A stretch of DNA of 64,000 bases from LMUY01 sp964242925 (GTDB lineage Bacteria > Pseudomonadota > Alphaproteobacteria > Acetobacterales > Acetobacteraceae), in contig CAXTBW010000004.1 in NCBI GenBank assembly GCA_964242925.1, forward strand, positions 7,421-71,420. The letters are read 5' to 3'. The notes under the pieces were generated by a model. The model was not told the origin of the DNA and ran no database searches. It saw only the letters and a program-made list of their open reading frames with translations. How positions within the stretch are numbered: the first letter of the stretch is position 1; the number at the start of each line of letters is the position of its first letter. Positions 26,090-35,874 of the stretch are shown piece after piece. A program made the position numbers and the translations under genes.

Positions 26090-26624
26090 GCGCCAGCGCG
26101 CCGGACAGGCCGCCGGCTGGGCCGCCCGCGCCGCGATGCTGTTCGGCGGCGTGACGCTCGCCATGCGGTTCGGCCTGCCCGCCGCAGCGCCCAGCGCCAC
26201 GGTCGCCGAACCCTTCGGCGAGCAGACCGGCCACGGCAACCCGGCCACGCCGCCAAGCCGCCAGGCGCGCCAGGCCCGCCACGAGACGTCCGACATGAGC
26301 GGCCGCCTGATGGTCCGCCTCGTCGCCGGGCTGGGCCTGGTGATGGCGCTGGCGATCGTCGGGATGGTCGGCGTGCAGCGGGTCATGCGCAGCCGGGCGG
26401 ACCACGCGCAGCCGCCGGTGACCGCCGAGCAGCTGGTGCAGCCGCCGCCGCCCGGGCCCAACCTGCAGGCCAACCCCGTCCCCGACCTCGCCACGCTGCG
26501 GGCCGCAGAGAGTCGGTTGCTGGACAATTACGCCTGGATCACGCCGGACCACGCCCGCGCTCGCATCCCGGTCGCCCGCGCGATGACTCTGATCGTCGGG
26601 CGCAAGCTGGATGCAGCGCCATGA
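26076..26624 (+). CDS. Small membrane protein between actF and coxB
   Basis: This 182-residue protein is uncharacterised. A first hydrophobic stretch lies near 17-33, a Pro/Gln-rich linker follows, then a clear membrane segment at about 79-100. The C-terminal domain contains LQANPVPDLATLRAAESRLL and YAWITPDHARARIPVARAMTL. A similar Y-x-W-x-D...RIPI-x-RAM tail is, from memory, found in small proteins of other act-cox clusters, so this is probably a conserved accessory. AAGGGGAG precedes the ATG. It may link the complex III and oxidase modules or help assembly. Confidence 0.8.
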   Translation: MQPPRRQRAGQAAGWAARAAMLFGGVTLAMRFGLPAAAPSATVAEPFGEQTGHGNPATPPSRQARQARHETSDMSGRLMVRLVAGLGLVMALAIVGMVGVQRVMRSRADHAQPPVTAEQLVQPPPPGPNLQANPVPDLATLRAAESRLLDNYAWITPDHARARIPVARAMTLIVGRKLDAAP

Positions 26625-27594
26625 AGCCGAGCGACTACCCCCTCGCGCTATGGCCGAGCGCCGCATCCGCCAGCGCGGTGGAGACGGATCACCTGATCTG
26701 GTCGTTCACCCTGCTGACCCTGCTGCTGGTCGTGCCGATCTTCATCGGCATCAGCTTCTTCGCGATCCGCTACCGCGACGGGCGCGTGGTGAACCGCGGC
26801 TACACCGAGAACCGCGACCGCATGCTCGAACTGGGCTGGATGATCATCCCGTTCGTGCTGACGCTGATCTTCTTCGCCTGGGGCGCCACGATGTTCGTCG
26901 CCCACAAGAACCCGCCGGCCAACGCCACCCGCATCGAGGCGATCGGCCGCCAGTGGATGTGGAAATTCCAGCACCCCGGCGGCCAGGCGGAGATCAACGA
27001 CCTGCACGTGCCCGCCGGCGAGCCGATCCTGATCAACATGATCAGCCAGGACGTGATCCACTCGCTGTACTTCCCGTCCCTGCGCATCCAGATGGAGACG
27101 CTGCCCGGCCGCTACACGCAGCTCTGGTTCAACGCCGACCGCCCCGGGACCTACCGCCTGCTGTGCAGCGAGTTCTGCGGCACCGACCACTCGGCGATGG
27201 ACGGGCTGCTGACCGTCATGAGCCCGTCCGACTACGCCGCCTGGCTGCGGCAGGCGGGCAGCCCCGACAGCCTCGCCTCGGCAGGCGGCAAGCTGTTCTC
27301 GTCCTATGGCTGCAGCGGCTGCCACGATTCAGGCAGCACCGTGCGGGCGCCGTCGCTCGCTGGGCTGCTCGGCTCGCAGGTGCCCATGGAAGCCGGCGGG
27401 ACCATCACCGCGACCGAAAGCTACATCCGCGACAAGATCCTGAACCCGGACAACAACAAGATCGCCGGCTACAAGCAGGTCATGCCCGCCTTCAAGGGCG
27501 TGATCCCCGAAGACGATCTCGTGCGCATCATCGCCTACATCAAAGCCGGGCCGGTCGACCAGCACTCGACCGGACCAGGGGAGCAATACCCGCA

Positions 27595-27598
<4 letters not shown>
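26621..27598 (+). CDS. coxB: Cytochrome c oxidase subunit II with fused cytochrome c (caa3 type)
   Basis: This 325-residue subunit II has two membrane helices, then a CuA domain with ligands His147, Cys182, Glu184, Cys186, His190 and Met193. A C-terminal cytochrome c domain follows with CSGCH at 231-235 and a distal Met in VMPAFKG. The fused heme lets the oxidase take electrons directly from alternative complex III. It overlaps the preceding gene by ATGA. No signal peptide is obvious beyond the first helix. Confidence 0.95.
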
Positions 27599-29250
<1,652 letters not shown>

Positions 29251-29251
29251 C

Positions 29252-29908
29252 GTGAGCGCCGCGTTGGGCCTGCCCACCGGCATCGAGGTTGCCGAGCAGT
29301 TCGCCAACGCGGACCAGCAGCGCCGCGCCGCGCAAATGGGGATGTGGGCTTGGCTACTGACCGAGTTGCTGTTGTTCGGCGGCCTGTTCTGCGCCGCCTT
29401 CGTGCTGCACACGGTGCACCCGGACTCGGTCCGCGCCGCCGTGCATCACCTGAAGTTCTGGATCGGCGCGGTCAACTCCGTCGTGCTGATCTGCTCCTCG
29501 CTCACCATGTCCGGCGCCATCGTGCTGTCGCGCCTCGGCGGCCAGCGCTGGATGGTGCGCTGCATGCTCGCCACCGCCGCCCTGGGCGCGCTGTTCATCA
29601 CGCTCAAGGGTTACGAGTACTACGCCGACTTCTCCGAGCACATGACGCCGTTCCTGCCCCGCGCCTACGCGCTCGAGGGCGACCCGGCCTCCCAGCTGTT
29701 CGTGAACCTGTATTTCATCACCACCGGCCTGCACGGCGTGCACCTGATCACCGGCGTAAGCATCCTGTTATGGCTGGCCTACGAGGCCAACAAGCCCGGT
29801 TTCCTCGAACGCCGCCAGAACCGCATCGAGATATACGGCCTATACTGGCATTTCATCGACCTGATCTGGATCATCGCCTTCCCCGTGCTCTACGTGGTCG
29901 GCCGATGA
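29252..29908 (+). CDS. coxC: Cytochrome c oxidase subunit III
   Basis: This 218-residue, seven-helix subunit III contains GMWAWLLTELLLFGGLFCAAFVL, TLKGYEYYADF and the conserved tail YWHFIDLIWIIAFPVLYV. GTG at 29252 follows the coxA stop after one base. Subunit III stabilises the catalytic core and the proton entry region. Confidence 0.94.
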   Translation: MSAALGLPTGIEVAEQFANADQQRRAAQMGMWAWLLTELLLFGGLFCAAFVLHTVHPDSVRAAVHHLKFWIGAVNSVVLICSSLTMSGAIVLSRLGGQRWMVRCMLATAALGALFITLKGYEYYADFSEHMTPFLPRAYALEGDPASQLFVNLYFITTGLHGVHLITGVSILLWLAYEANKPGFLERRQNRIEIYGLYWHFIDLIWIIAFPVLYVVGR

Positions 29909-30210
29909 GCGGACGCATGCCGGACGCTGCCGAGAAACAGGAGATCTGGACGCACATGCGCGTCCCCGTCTTCGCGTTCGTCGCGCTGCTGTGCTTCCTG
30001 GCCGCCATCGTGTTGCTCAGCGCGCTCGCGCCCTCCAGCGCCACGTCCTACATCGTGGCCGGACTGGTGATCTGCATGGTGCTGACCGTGTTGCTGTTCA
30101 CGATGGAAGTGCGCGAGGAGGCGCCGCTGACGCGTTTCTACGCCGGGCTCAGCTTCTGCTGGCTCGCCATCCTGTTCACCATGACGATGATCGACTACTG
30201 GACGCGGTGA
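29905..30210 (+). CDS. coxD: Cytochrome c oxidase subunit IV (prokaryotic type)
   Basis: This small 101-residue protein has three hydrophobic segments and starts at an ATG that overlaps the coxC stop (ATGA). The third segment, FYAGLSFCWLAILFTMTMIDYWTR, matches the end of CtaF/CoxD-type subunit IV. It closes the eleven-gene operon. Two palindromic repeats follow immediately. Confidence 0.85.
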   Translation: MSGRMPDAAEKQEIWTHMRVPVFAFVALLCFLAAIVLLSALAPSSATSYIVAGLVICMVLTVLLFTMEVREEAPLTRFYAGLSFCWLAILFTMTMIDYWTR

Positions 30211-30218
30211 ACCCAATC

Positions 30219-30313
30219 GTCATGCCGGGCCTTGAGCCGCGACTGTCCGGCAAGGTTTTTGACGCGCCTTGTTCGCGACGACGGGACCAGATCTCGTCAA
30301 GTACGGGCATGAC
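30219..30313. repeat. R1-like palindromic repeat after coxD
   Basis: The unit starts gtcatgccgggccttgagcc and ends caagtacgggcatgac, so the ends are inverted. A second partial unit, with gagtccggcatccacggcg, follows to about 30355. Both lie in the convergent gap between coxD and minE, where no gene was found. Confidence 0.6.
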
Positions 30314-30446
30314 GGCCGGACAGCAGTGGCCTTGAGTCCGGCATCCACGGCGTCCAAACATGGCCGACCTGCACGTTAGCTCTCCGACAACGGCCACCGG
30401 CGAGGTAATTCGATACGCCTGAAGACTGCGGCCAAGGTTGAAGACC

Positions 30447-30543
30447 GTCATCGCGAGTCGCCGCTTGCCGGCGTGGCGATCCAGGACCGCGTGAACGGCG
30501 CTAGCGACTGGATCGCTTCGTCGCAAGCGCTCCTCGCAATGAC
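30447..30543. repeat. R2 palindromic repeat at a convergent junction
   Basis: It opens gtcatcgcgagtcgccgctt, continues gcgtggcgatcca, and closes ctggatcgcttcgtcgcaag then cgctcctcgcaatgac. The outer ends are imperfect inverted repeats. It shares the coxD/minE convergent gap with an R1 copy. Confidence 0.8.
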
Positions 30544-30576
30544 GGGTTTACGCAGTGGGCGATAGGGTCGCTTGGC

Positions 30577-30849
30577 CTAAGCCACCCGCCCCCGCTTCAC
30601 CTCCGCCTCCCCCGGCATCTCCACATCGATCTCCAACGTCGACACCGACTCGCCGCGCTCCAGGCTCACCTTCACCTTGTCGCGGTCGATCGCGACGTGC
30701 TTGGCGATCACCCGCAGGATCTCCTCCTGCAAGGTCGCCGCCAAATCGTTGCCGCCGATGAACGCGCGCTCGTGCGACAGCAGGATCTGCAGCCGGTCCC
30801 GCGCCACCGGCGCCGACGACCGCCGCGAGAACAATCCGAACAGGCTCAT
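30577..30849 (-). CDS. minE: Cell division topological specificity factor MinE
   Basis: The 90-residue protein begins MSLFGLFSRR, an amphipathic membrane-targeting helix, then ARDRLQILLSHERA, the MinD-binding region, followed by the C-terminal dimer domain with EILRVIAKHVAID. It stimulates MinD ATPase and drives pole-to-pole oscillation. The gene overlaps minD by four bases and ends the minC-minD-minE run. Confidence 0.95.
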   Translation of the reverse strand: MSLFGLFSRRSSAPVARDRLQILLSHERAFIGGNDLAATLQEEILRVIAKHVAIDRDKVKVSLERGESVSTLEIDVEMPGEAEVKRGRVA

Positions 30850-31661
30850 GCCACCCGCCTCCCGAACAGCCGACCGAGGAAGCCGCTTTTGTCGGAATGC
30901 ACCGTCATCGGCGCCTCCTCCCCGCGCAGCCGCTTGGCCGCGTCCGCATACGCCCGCGCCGGCGCGCTGGCGGGCGCGCTCAGCGTCACCGGGGAGCCGA
31001 GGTTGGACGCCTTCAGCACCTCCTCGCTGTCGGGGATGATCCCCAGCAGCGGGATCGACAGGATCTCCAGCACGTCGTCGATCTTCAGCATGTCGCCGCG
31101 TTCCGCGCGCACCGGGTCGTAGCGCGTGAGCAGCAGGTGCTTCTCCATCCGCTCGCCCTTCTCCGCCTTCAGCGTCTTGCTGTCGAGCAGCCCGATGATC
31201 CGGTCCGAATCGCGCACCGACGACACTTCCGGGTTTGTCACCACGATCGCCCGGTCGGCGAACTTCATCGCCAGCGCGGCGCCTTTCTCGATGCCCGCCG
31301 GACTGTCGCAGATCACCCAGTCGAACTTCTCGCGCAACTCGTTCACCACCCGCTGCACGCCTTCCTCGCTGAGCGCGTCCTTGTCCCGCGTCTGCGAGGC
31401 GGCCAGCAAGGACAGCGTCTCCACCCGCTTGTCGCGGATCAGCGCCTGCGCCAGCTTGGCGTCGCCCTGCACCACGTTGATCAGGTCGAACACGACCCGG
31501 CGTTCGGCGCCCATGATCAGGTCCAGGTTGCGCAAGCCCACGTCGAAATCGACGATCACCACCTTCTGCCCCGCCTGCGCCAGGGCCACGCCGAGCGAGG
31601 CGGTGGACGTCGTCTTCCCCACCCCGCCCTTGCCGGATGTAACGACCAGCACCTCCGCCAT
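30846..31661 (-). CDS. minD: Septum site-determining ATPase MinD
   Basis: This 271-residue ATPase has the deviant Walker A motif SGKGGVGKTTST with Lys at 11 and 16, DFDVGLRNLDLIMG, and a C-terminal amphipathic helix SGFLGRLFGRRVA for reversible membrane binding. It recruits MinC and is cycled by MinE. ATG at 31661 starts exactly at MAEVLVVTSG; longer readings add unconserved residues. It lies twenty bases after minC. Confidence 0.96.
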   Translation of the reverse strand: MAEVLVVTSGKGGVGKTTSTASLGVALAQAGQKVVIVDFDVGLRNLDLIMGAERRVVFDLINVVQGDAKLAQALIRDKRVETLSLLAASQTRDKDALSEEGVQRVVNELREKFDWVICDSPAGIEKGAALAMKFADRAIVVTNPEVSSVRDSDRIIGLLDSKTLKAEKGERMEKHLLLTRYDPVRAERGDMLKIDDVLEILSIPLLGIIPDSEEVLKASNLGSPVTLSAPASAPARAYADAAKRLRGEEAPMTVHSDKSGFLGRLFGRRVA

Positions 31662-31680
31662 ACTCGAGAATCCTTCCTGA

Positions 31681-32382
31681 TTACGCCATCGTAGCAAGCA
31701 CGATGGAGTCGCCGTCCAGCGTCGCGTGCACCGGCTTGCCCCGCAGCACGGCCGGCATGTCGTCCGCAACCTTGTAGACGCCGTTGATGGCGATCAACTC
31801 CGCCTCCATCCGCCGGCAGAATATCGCGGCCTCGTCATGGCCCGCGAACCCCGCGATCGCCCGCCCGCGCAAGGTCCCATACACATGGATCGACCCGGCG
31901 GCGATCACCTCCGCCCCCGACGAGATCGACCCGATCACCGTCACGTCGCCCCGCTCGAAGAACACCGTCTGCCCCGACCGCACCGGCCCCCGCAGCACCA
32001 GCGAGTTCCGCTCCGGCGGCGGCGCCTCCGGCTCGTCCTCCACCACCTCGATGAACCGGTCCGCCCGGCCATTGGTCGCGATCGGCGGCCGGCCCCACAC
32101 CTCGGCATCCGTCCAACCCGGCGCTGCGCCCTCCACCCCGATAATGCGCAGGTCGCGCGCTTCTAGCGCCTCGATCAGCGCCTCGAACCCGGCCTCGTGC
32201 CCCGCCAGCGCCGACAAGTCCACGATCACCGGCCGCCCCTCGAAGAACGTTGGCGCCCGCGCCATCTGCGCTGCCAGCGCGCCCATCCAGTCCTCGATCG
32301 GCGGCTCGGGCATCAGCACCAGCGCCACGAACGAGCGGCCCTTGATCCGGATCGACGTTTTGACGGGGCTGGACAGCGGGCG
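31681..32382 (-). CDS. minC: Septum site-determining protein MinC
   Basis: This protein of about 233 residues has an N-terminal domain beginning VKTSIRIKGRSFVALVLMPE and a beta-helical C-terminal domain with LVLRGPVRSGQTVFF, GDVTVIGSISSGAEVIAAG and IHVYGTLRGRAIAG, the MinC signature. It blocks FtsZ assembly near poles as MinD cargo. No ATG is well placed; GTG at 32382, ten bases after AAGGGG, is preferred over TTG at 32427. It leads the min operon. Confidence 0.92.
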   Translation of the reverse strand, partial: RPLSSPVKTSIRIKGRSFVALVLMPEPPIEDWMGALAAQMARAPTFFEGRPVIVDLSALAGHEAGFEALIEALEARDLRIIGVEGAAPGWTDAEVWGRPPIATNGRADRFIEVVEDEPEAPPPERNSLVLRGPVRSGQTVFFERGDVTVIGSISSGAEVIAAGSIHVYGTLRGRAIAGFAGHDEAAIFCRRMEAELIAINGVYKVADDMPAVLRGKPVHATLDGDSIVLATMA

Positions 32383-32431
32383 CACTCCTATGAGGCCCCT
32401 TGGAGCATTCGCGCGGTTCCGATGCAATCGG

Positions 32432-32923
32432 TCAGCCGACCTCGAAGTCGCCCTGCTGCGGCGGCGCGATCGGCGTGAACAGCGTGCGGTCCGGCTTCAA
32501 GTCCAGCAGCGGCGTGCCGTCCAGGCAGTCCAACCCGCGCACCAGCACGACGCCGCCCTCGATGCCCACCAGCTGCGCGATCGACGTGCCAAGCGGGTTC
32601 GGCCGCGCCGGGGAGCGCAGTGAGAAGGTGCCGCGCCCGGAGCGGTCGTTGGCGGGGCTCTGCCGCACCAGGTCCCGCCGCGACAGGTGCAACCAGTAGA
32701 TCACCTCGATCCGCTCATAGGCCGCCAGCCCGTCCAGCGCGGCGACCCAGGGCTCGAACACCTCCACCCGGCACACCGGGCCGTCCAGCCGCCCCTGCCG
32801 CGGCGTGACCAGGCGCGACGTCCACGGCGTGAAGATGCGGCCGATGAACACCAGCCCGGCGTCTGCCGCCTCGGGCGCCGCCGCCACCACCTCGCCCTCG
32901 CGAACCTCGTTCTCCCGCACCAT
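32432..32923 (-). CDS. TsaA/TrmO-like (YaeB family) protein, possible tRNA N6-methyltransferase
   Basis: This 163-residue protein has the UPF0066 pattern: FIGRIFTPW near the start, YERIEVIYWLHLSRRD in the middle, and the signature RGTFSLRSPARPNPLGTS followed by GLDCLDGTPLLDLKP. In E. coli TrmO adds a methyl group to the t6A37 base of tRNA-Thr; this homolog may do the same or modify another small molecule. ATG at 32923 starts the conserved part. It sits upstream of minC and divergent from the HxlR regulator. Confidence 0.82.
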   Translation of the reverse strand: MVRENEVREGEVVAAAPEAADAGLVFIGRIFTPWTSRLVTPRQGRLDGPVCRVEVFEPWVAALDGLAAYERIEVIYWLHLSRRDLVRQSPANDRSGRGTFSLRSPARPNPLGTSIAQLVGIEGGVVLVRGLDCLDGTPLLDLKPDRTLFTPIAPPQQGDFEVG

Positions 32924-32974
32924 CCGCCATCCCCTGCTTTGACGCCCCGCTTGCAAGATGCTACCCTCTACCAG

Positions 32975-33442
32975 ATGCAGCGCACATCGTTCAGCGGCAT
33001 GACCTGCCCGATCGCCCGCAGCCTCGAGCATGTCGGCGAGTGGTGGAGCATCCTCATTCTACGCGAGGCCTTCAACGGCCGCACCCGCTTCGACGAGTTC
33101 CGCGACGCGTTGGGCGTAGCGCCGAACATCCTCACCCGCCGCCTCAAGGCCCTGGTTGCCGCCGGCCTGTTGGAGCGCCGGCGCTACTGCGAGCGGCCCC
33201 CGCGCGACGAGTATGTGCTCACCGACCGCGGCCGTGATTTCCGCCCCGTGATGCTCAGCCTGCTCACCTGGGGCAACCGCCATTTCACGCCCGAGGGGCC
33301 GACGGTCCAGATCGTCCATGCCGCCACCGGGCTGCCTGCCGACCCGGTGCTGGTCGACCGCGCCACCGGCCAGCCGATCGACGGCCCCGACTTCAAGCTC
33401 CTGCGCAAACGGGACGCCGAACTGATGGGAGGACAACCATGA
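32975..33442 (+). CDS. HxlR-family winged-helix transcriptional regulator
   Basis: This 155-residue regulator has the HxlR core: Cys11 in MTCPIARSLEHVGEWWSILILREAF, LGVAPNILTRRLKALVAAGLLERR as recognition helix and wing, and DEYVLTDRGRDF. The N-terminal Cys is often a redox or electrophile sensor in this family. It overlaps the downstream ketopantoate reductase-like gene by ATGA. Its likely targets are its own operon or the divergent gene 51 bases away. Confidence 0.9.
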   Translation: MQRTSFSGMTCPIARSLEHVGEWWSILILREAFNGRTRFDEFRDALGVAPNILTRRLKALVAAGLLERRRYCERPPRDEYVLTDRGRDFRPVMLSLLTWGNRHFTPEGPTVQIVHAATGLPADPVLVDRATGQPIDGPDFKLLRKRDAELMGGQP

Positions 33443-34359
33443 CCCTGCGCACGCTCATTGTCGGCGCCGGCGCGATCGGCGGCTATTTCGGCGCTCGCAT
33501 GATCGAGGCCGGGGAAGACGTCACCTTCCTGGTCCGCCCCCGCCGCGCCGCGCAACTCGCCGCCGATGGCCTGACCCTGCGCAGCCCCCGGGGCGACGCC
33601 AGCATCCCCCACCCCCAGACGGTCGCCGCGGACGCGATCGACGGCCCGTTCGATGCCGTCATCCTCAGCTGCAAGGGCTACGACCTGCCCAACGCGATCG
33701 ACTCGGTGGCGCCCGCGATCGGCCCGCAAACCAAGCTGCTCCCCCTGCTGAACGGCATGGCGCACCTTGACGCCCTGTCGGATCGGTTCGGCGCCGACCG
33801 CGTGCTGGGCGGCGTGGCCCAGATATCGACCACGCTCGAGCCGGACGGCGGCATCCGCCAGTTCGGCGACATGCAGGCCATCATCCTCGGCGAGCGCGAG
33901 GGGCCGCCCTCTGCGGTCACGCAGGCGCTCGCCACGGCGCTGACCCCCGCGGGCGGGCGCCTAAGCGAGGCGATCATGCAGGATATGTGGGAGAAATGGG
34001 TGTTCATCACCACCCTGGCCTGCACCACCTGCCTGATGCGCGCCACCATCGGCGACGTCGTGGCCGCGGGCGGTACGGAGGTCCCACTCGGCCTGCTGGC
34101 CGAATGCGCCGCCGTGGCCACGCGCAACGGGTACGCGCCCCGCCCAGCGTCGATGGAGCGCTCGGCTGCCGTCGCCACCACGGCCCGCTCGCCCTTGCTC
34201 GCCAGCATGGCGCGCGACATCGAGCGCGGCGGCCCGGTGGAGGTGGAGCACGTGGTGGGCGACCTGCTCGCCCGCGGCGAACCCGGCGCCTCCCCGCTGC
34301 TCCGCGTCGCCTACCTCCACCTGCGCGCCTACGAGGCCCGGCGACTCCGGCTCGGTTAG
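33439..34359 (+). CDS. Ketopantoate reductase family protein (PanE/ApbA-like)
   Basis: This 306-residue protein begins TLRTLIVGAGAIGGYFGARM, the nucleotide-binding motif of 2-dehydropantoate 2-reductases. It also has SCKGYDLPNAI and the MWEKWVFITTLACTTCLMRATIGD block, where the catalytic Lys lies in EKW, plus a C-terminal Glu in GPVEVEHVVGDL. It may make pantoate for CoA, or act on another keto acid, since HxlR-controlled paralogs often differ in substrate. It is coupled to the HxlR gene. Confidence 0.85.
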   Translation: MTLRTLIVGAGAIGGYFGARMIEAGEDVTFLVRPRRAAQLAADGLTLRSPRGDASIPHPQTVAADAIDGPFDAVILSCKGYDLPNAIDSVAPAIGPQTKLLPLLNGMAHLDALSDRFGADRVLGGVAQISTTLEPDGGIRQFGDMQAIILGEREGPPSAVTQALATALTPAGGRLSEAIMQDMWEKWVFITTLACTTCLMRATIGDVVAAGGTEVPLGLLAECAAVATRNGYAPRPASMERSAAVATTARSPLLASMARDIERGGPVEVEHVVGDLLARGEPGASPLLRVAYLHLRAYEARRLRLG

Positions 34360-34396
34360 ACGCGCGCCGTCATACTGCTGAGCTTGGCAGCCACCC

Positions 34397-34492
34397 GTCA
34401 TCGCGAGCCGCCGCTTGGCGGCGCGGCGATCCAAGCTGCGCGCACGGTGTTGGCGGCTGGATTGCCGCGTCGCAAGCGCTCATCGCAATGAC
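34397..34492. repeat. R2 palindromic repeat at a convergent junction
   Basis: The copy begins gtcatcgcgagccgccgctt, includes ggcggcgcggcgatcca, and ends ctggattgccgcgtcgcaag then cgctcatcgcaatgac. It fills the gap between the panE-like gene and the opposing esterase gene. The inner left arm (gccgccgcttggcggc) forms its own short hairpin. Confidence 0.82.
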
Positions 34493-34574
34493 GAAAGTGC
34501 CGCGGCGGAAAACCGCCATGTCCAGCGCCTCCGACCGAGCCGGACCCGTGATCGTGTTCGCCACGGCCACCCCC

Positions 34575-35732
34575 TTACGACCCGCGAGGCCTCCGCCGCA
34601 CCACTCGCCGGCGGCCCACCACCGGCCGCGGCGGCGGCGGCGGGTTGCCGATCTTGTCGAACGTCGCGTCCAGCTCCTGCGCGGCGAACGCCTCCGCCTC
34701 CGCCGCGCGGGCGACCACGGCGCCCATGCCGAAGAACTCGTGCGTCGTCCCGCCATACTCGCGGCGCGACACGTCGACGCCATGCGCCTGCAGCTTGTAG
34801 GTCAGGAACGTGCCGTCCGACTCCAGCGGGTCGATTTCGGCCGAGATCACGGTGGTCGGCGGCAGCCCGTGCAGGTCCGCCCGGCCGATCAGGTCGAGGC
34901 GCGGGTCGGCCAAGTCCGCCGGGCTCGCGATCGTGTTCGCCACATACCAGAGCACGTCCTGCCGGCCTAGCGGGATCGCGTCCTGGTCCGCGATGTAGGA
35001 CGGGGTCTTCGTGTCGGTCCCCGCCACCGGGTATATCAGCAGCTCGTGCACCGGCATCCGCAGGTGCGCGTCCCGCGCCGCGAGCGACACGTTGATGGCC
35101 AGGTTGCCGCCCGCCGACTCGCCCGCGACGGCGATGCGCCGCGGGTCCGCCCCCAGCAGGGACGCGTTCGCCAATAGCCAGCGATAGGCGGCGAACGCGT
35201 CGTCATGCGCCGCGGGGAAGCGGGCCTCGGGCGCCAGGCGATACGCCACCGACAGCACCATCGCGTGCGCCTGAACCGCCAGCGCGCGGTCGGTCGCGTC
35301 GTAGGTGTTCAGGTCGCCGGTCACCCATCCGCCACCGTGGAAGTACAGGATGATCGGCTCCCCGGCATGGCCCGGCGTCGCATCGTACAGCCTGGCGGCC
35401 AGCGGCCCCGCCGCGCCATCCACCGTCAAGTCGCGCTCCCGCGTGAACGCGTCGGCGGTGAACGGATGGCCGCGCTGCGCCGACACCACCGCGCGCACCG
35501 CGTCGCCGGGCGTCGGCTGCGCCCGCGCCTGCGCGACGCTCAGCGTGTGCACCGGGCGCGCGCCGAGTCGGACGTAGGTGTCGATGACCCCCGCCATGTC
35601 CTCGTTCGCGCGCCCGTTGGCGTCGCGGAACGGCGTGTAGAGCTGGCAACCGGCCAGCACGGCCAGCAAACCCGACGCGAGCCCCGCCCGTTTCAGCGGT
35701 CTGATCCAGTTTGGGCGATCCGTCGCAGCCAT
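34575..35732 (-). CDS. Lipoprotein alpha/beta hydrolase of the hormone-sensitive lipase group
   Basis: This 385-residue esterase has a lipoprotein signal ending GLLAVLAGC, so it is membrane-tethered outside the cytoplasm. HSL-family motifs are the oxyanion loop FHGGGW, nucleophile Ser in AGESAGGN, Asp in SAEIDPLESDG and His in GTTHEFFGM. Its C terminus is Pro/Arg rich. GGAGG precedes ATG at 35732 by six bases. The substrate is probably a short-chain ester or acetyl group; no neighbour narrows this. Confidence 0.85.
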   Translation of the reverse strand: MAATDRPNWIRPLKRAGLASGLLAVLAGCQLYTPFRDANGRANEDMAGVIDTYVRLGARPVHTLSVAQARAQPTPGDAVRAVVSAQRGHPFTADAFTRERDLTVDGAAGPLAARLYDATPGHAGEPIILYFHGGGWVTGDLNTYDATDRALAVQAHAMVLSVAYRLAPEARFPAAHDDAFAAYRWLLANASLLGADPRRIAVAGESAGGNLAINVSLAARDAHLRMPVHELLIYPVAGTDTKTPSYIADQDAIPLGRQDVLWYVANTIASPADLADPRLDLIGRADLHGLPPTTVISAEIDPLESDGTFLTYKLQAHGVDVSRREYGGTTHEFFGMGAVVARAAEAEAFAAQELDATFDKIGNPPPPPRPVVGRRRVVRRRPRGS

Positions 35733-35874
35733 CCACATCCTCCATCGGCGCACACGGAAGCCGGGCGCGCCCGGGCCGCGATACTTGCTTTGTCATCCGT
35801 GCCATCCTATCCGCGCGGCAACAATACCCGCCCGGCTGGCGCTAGCCGGGCCGTTCGCATCGGAGCAGCTTTCC

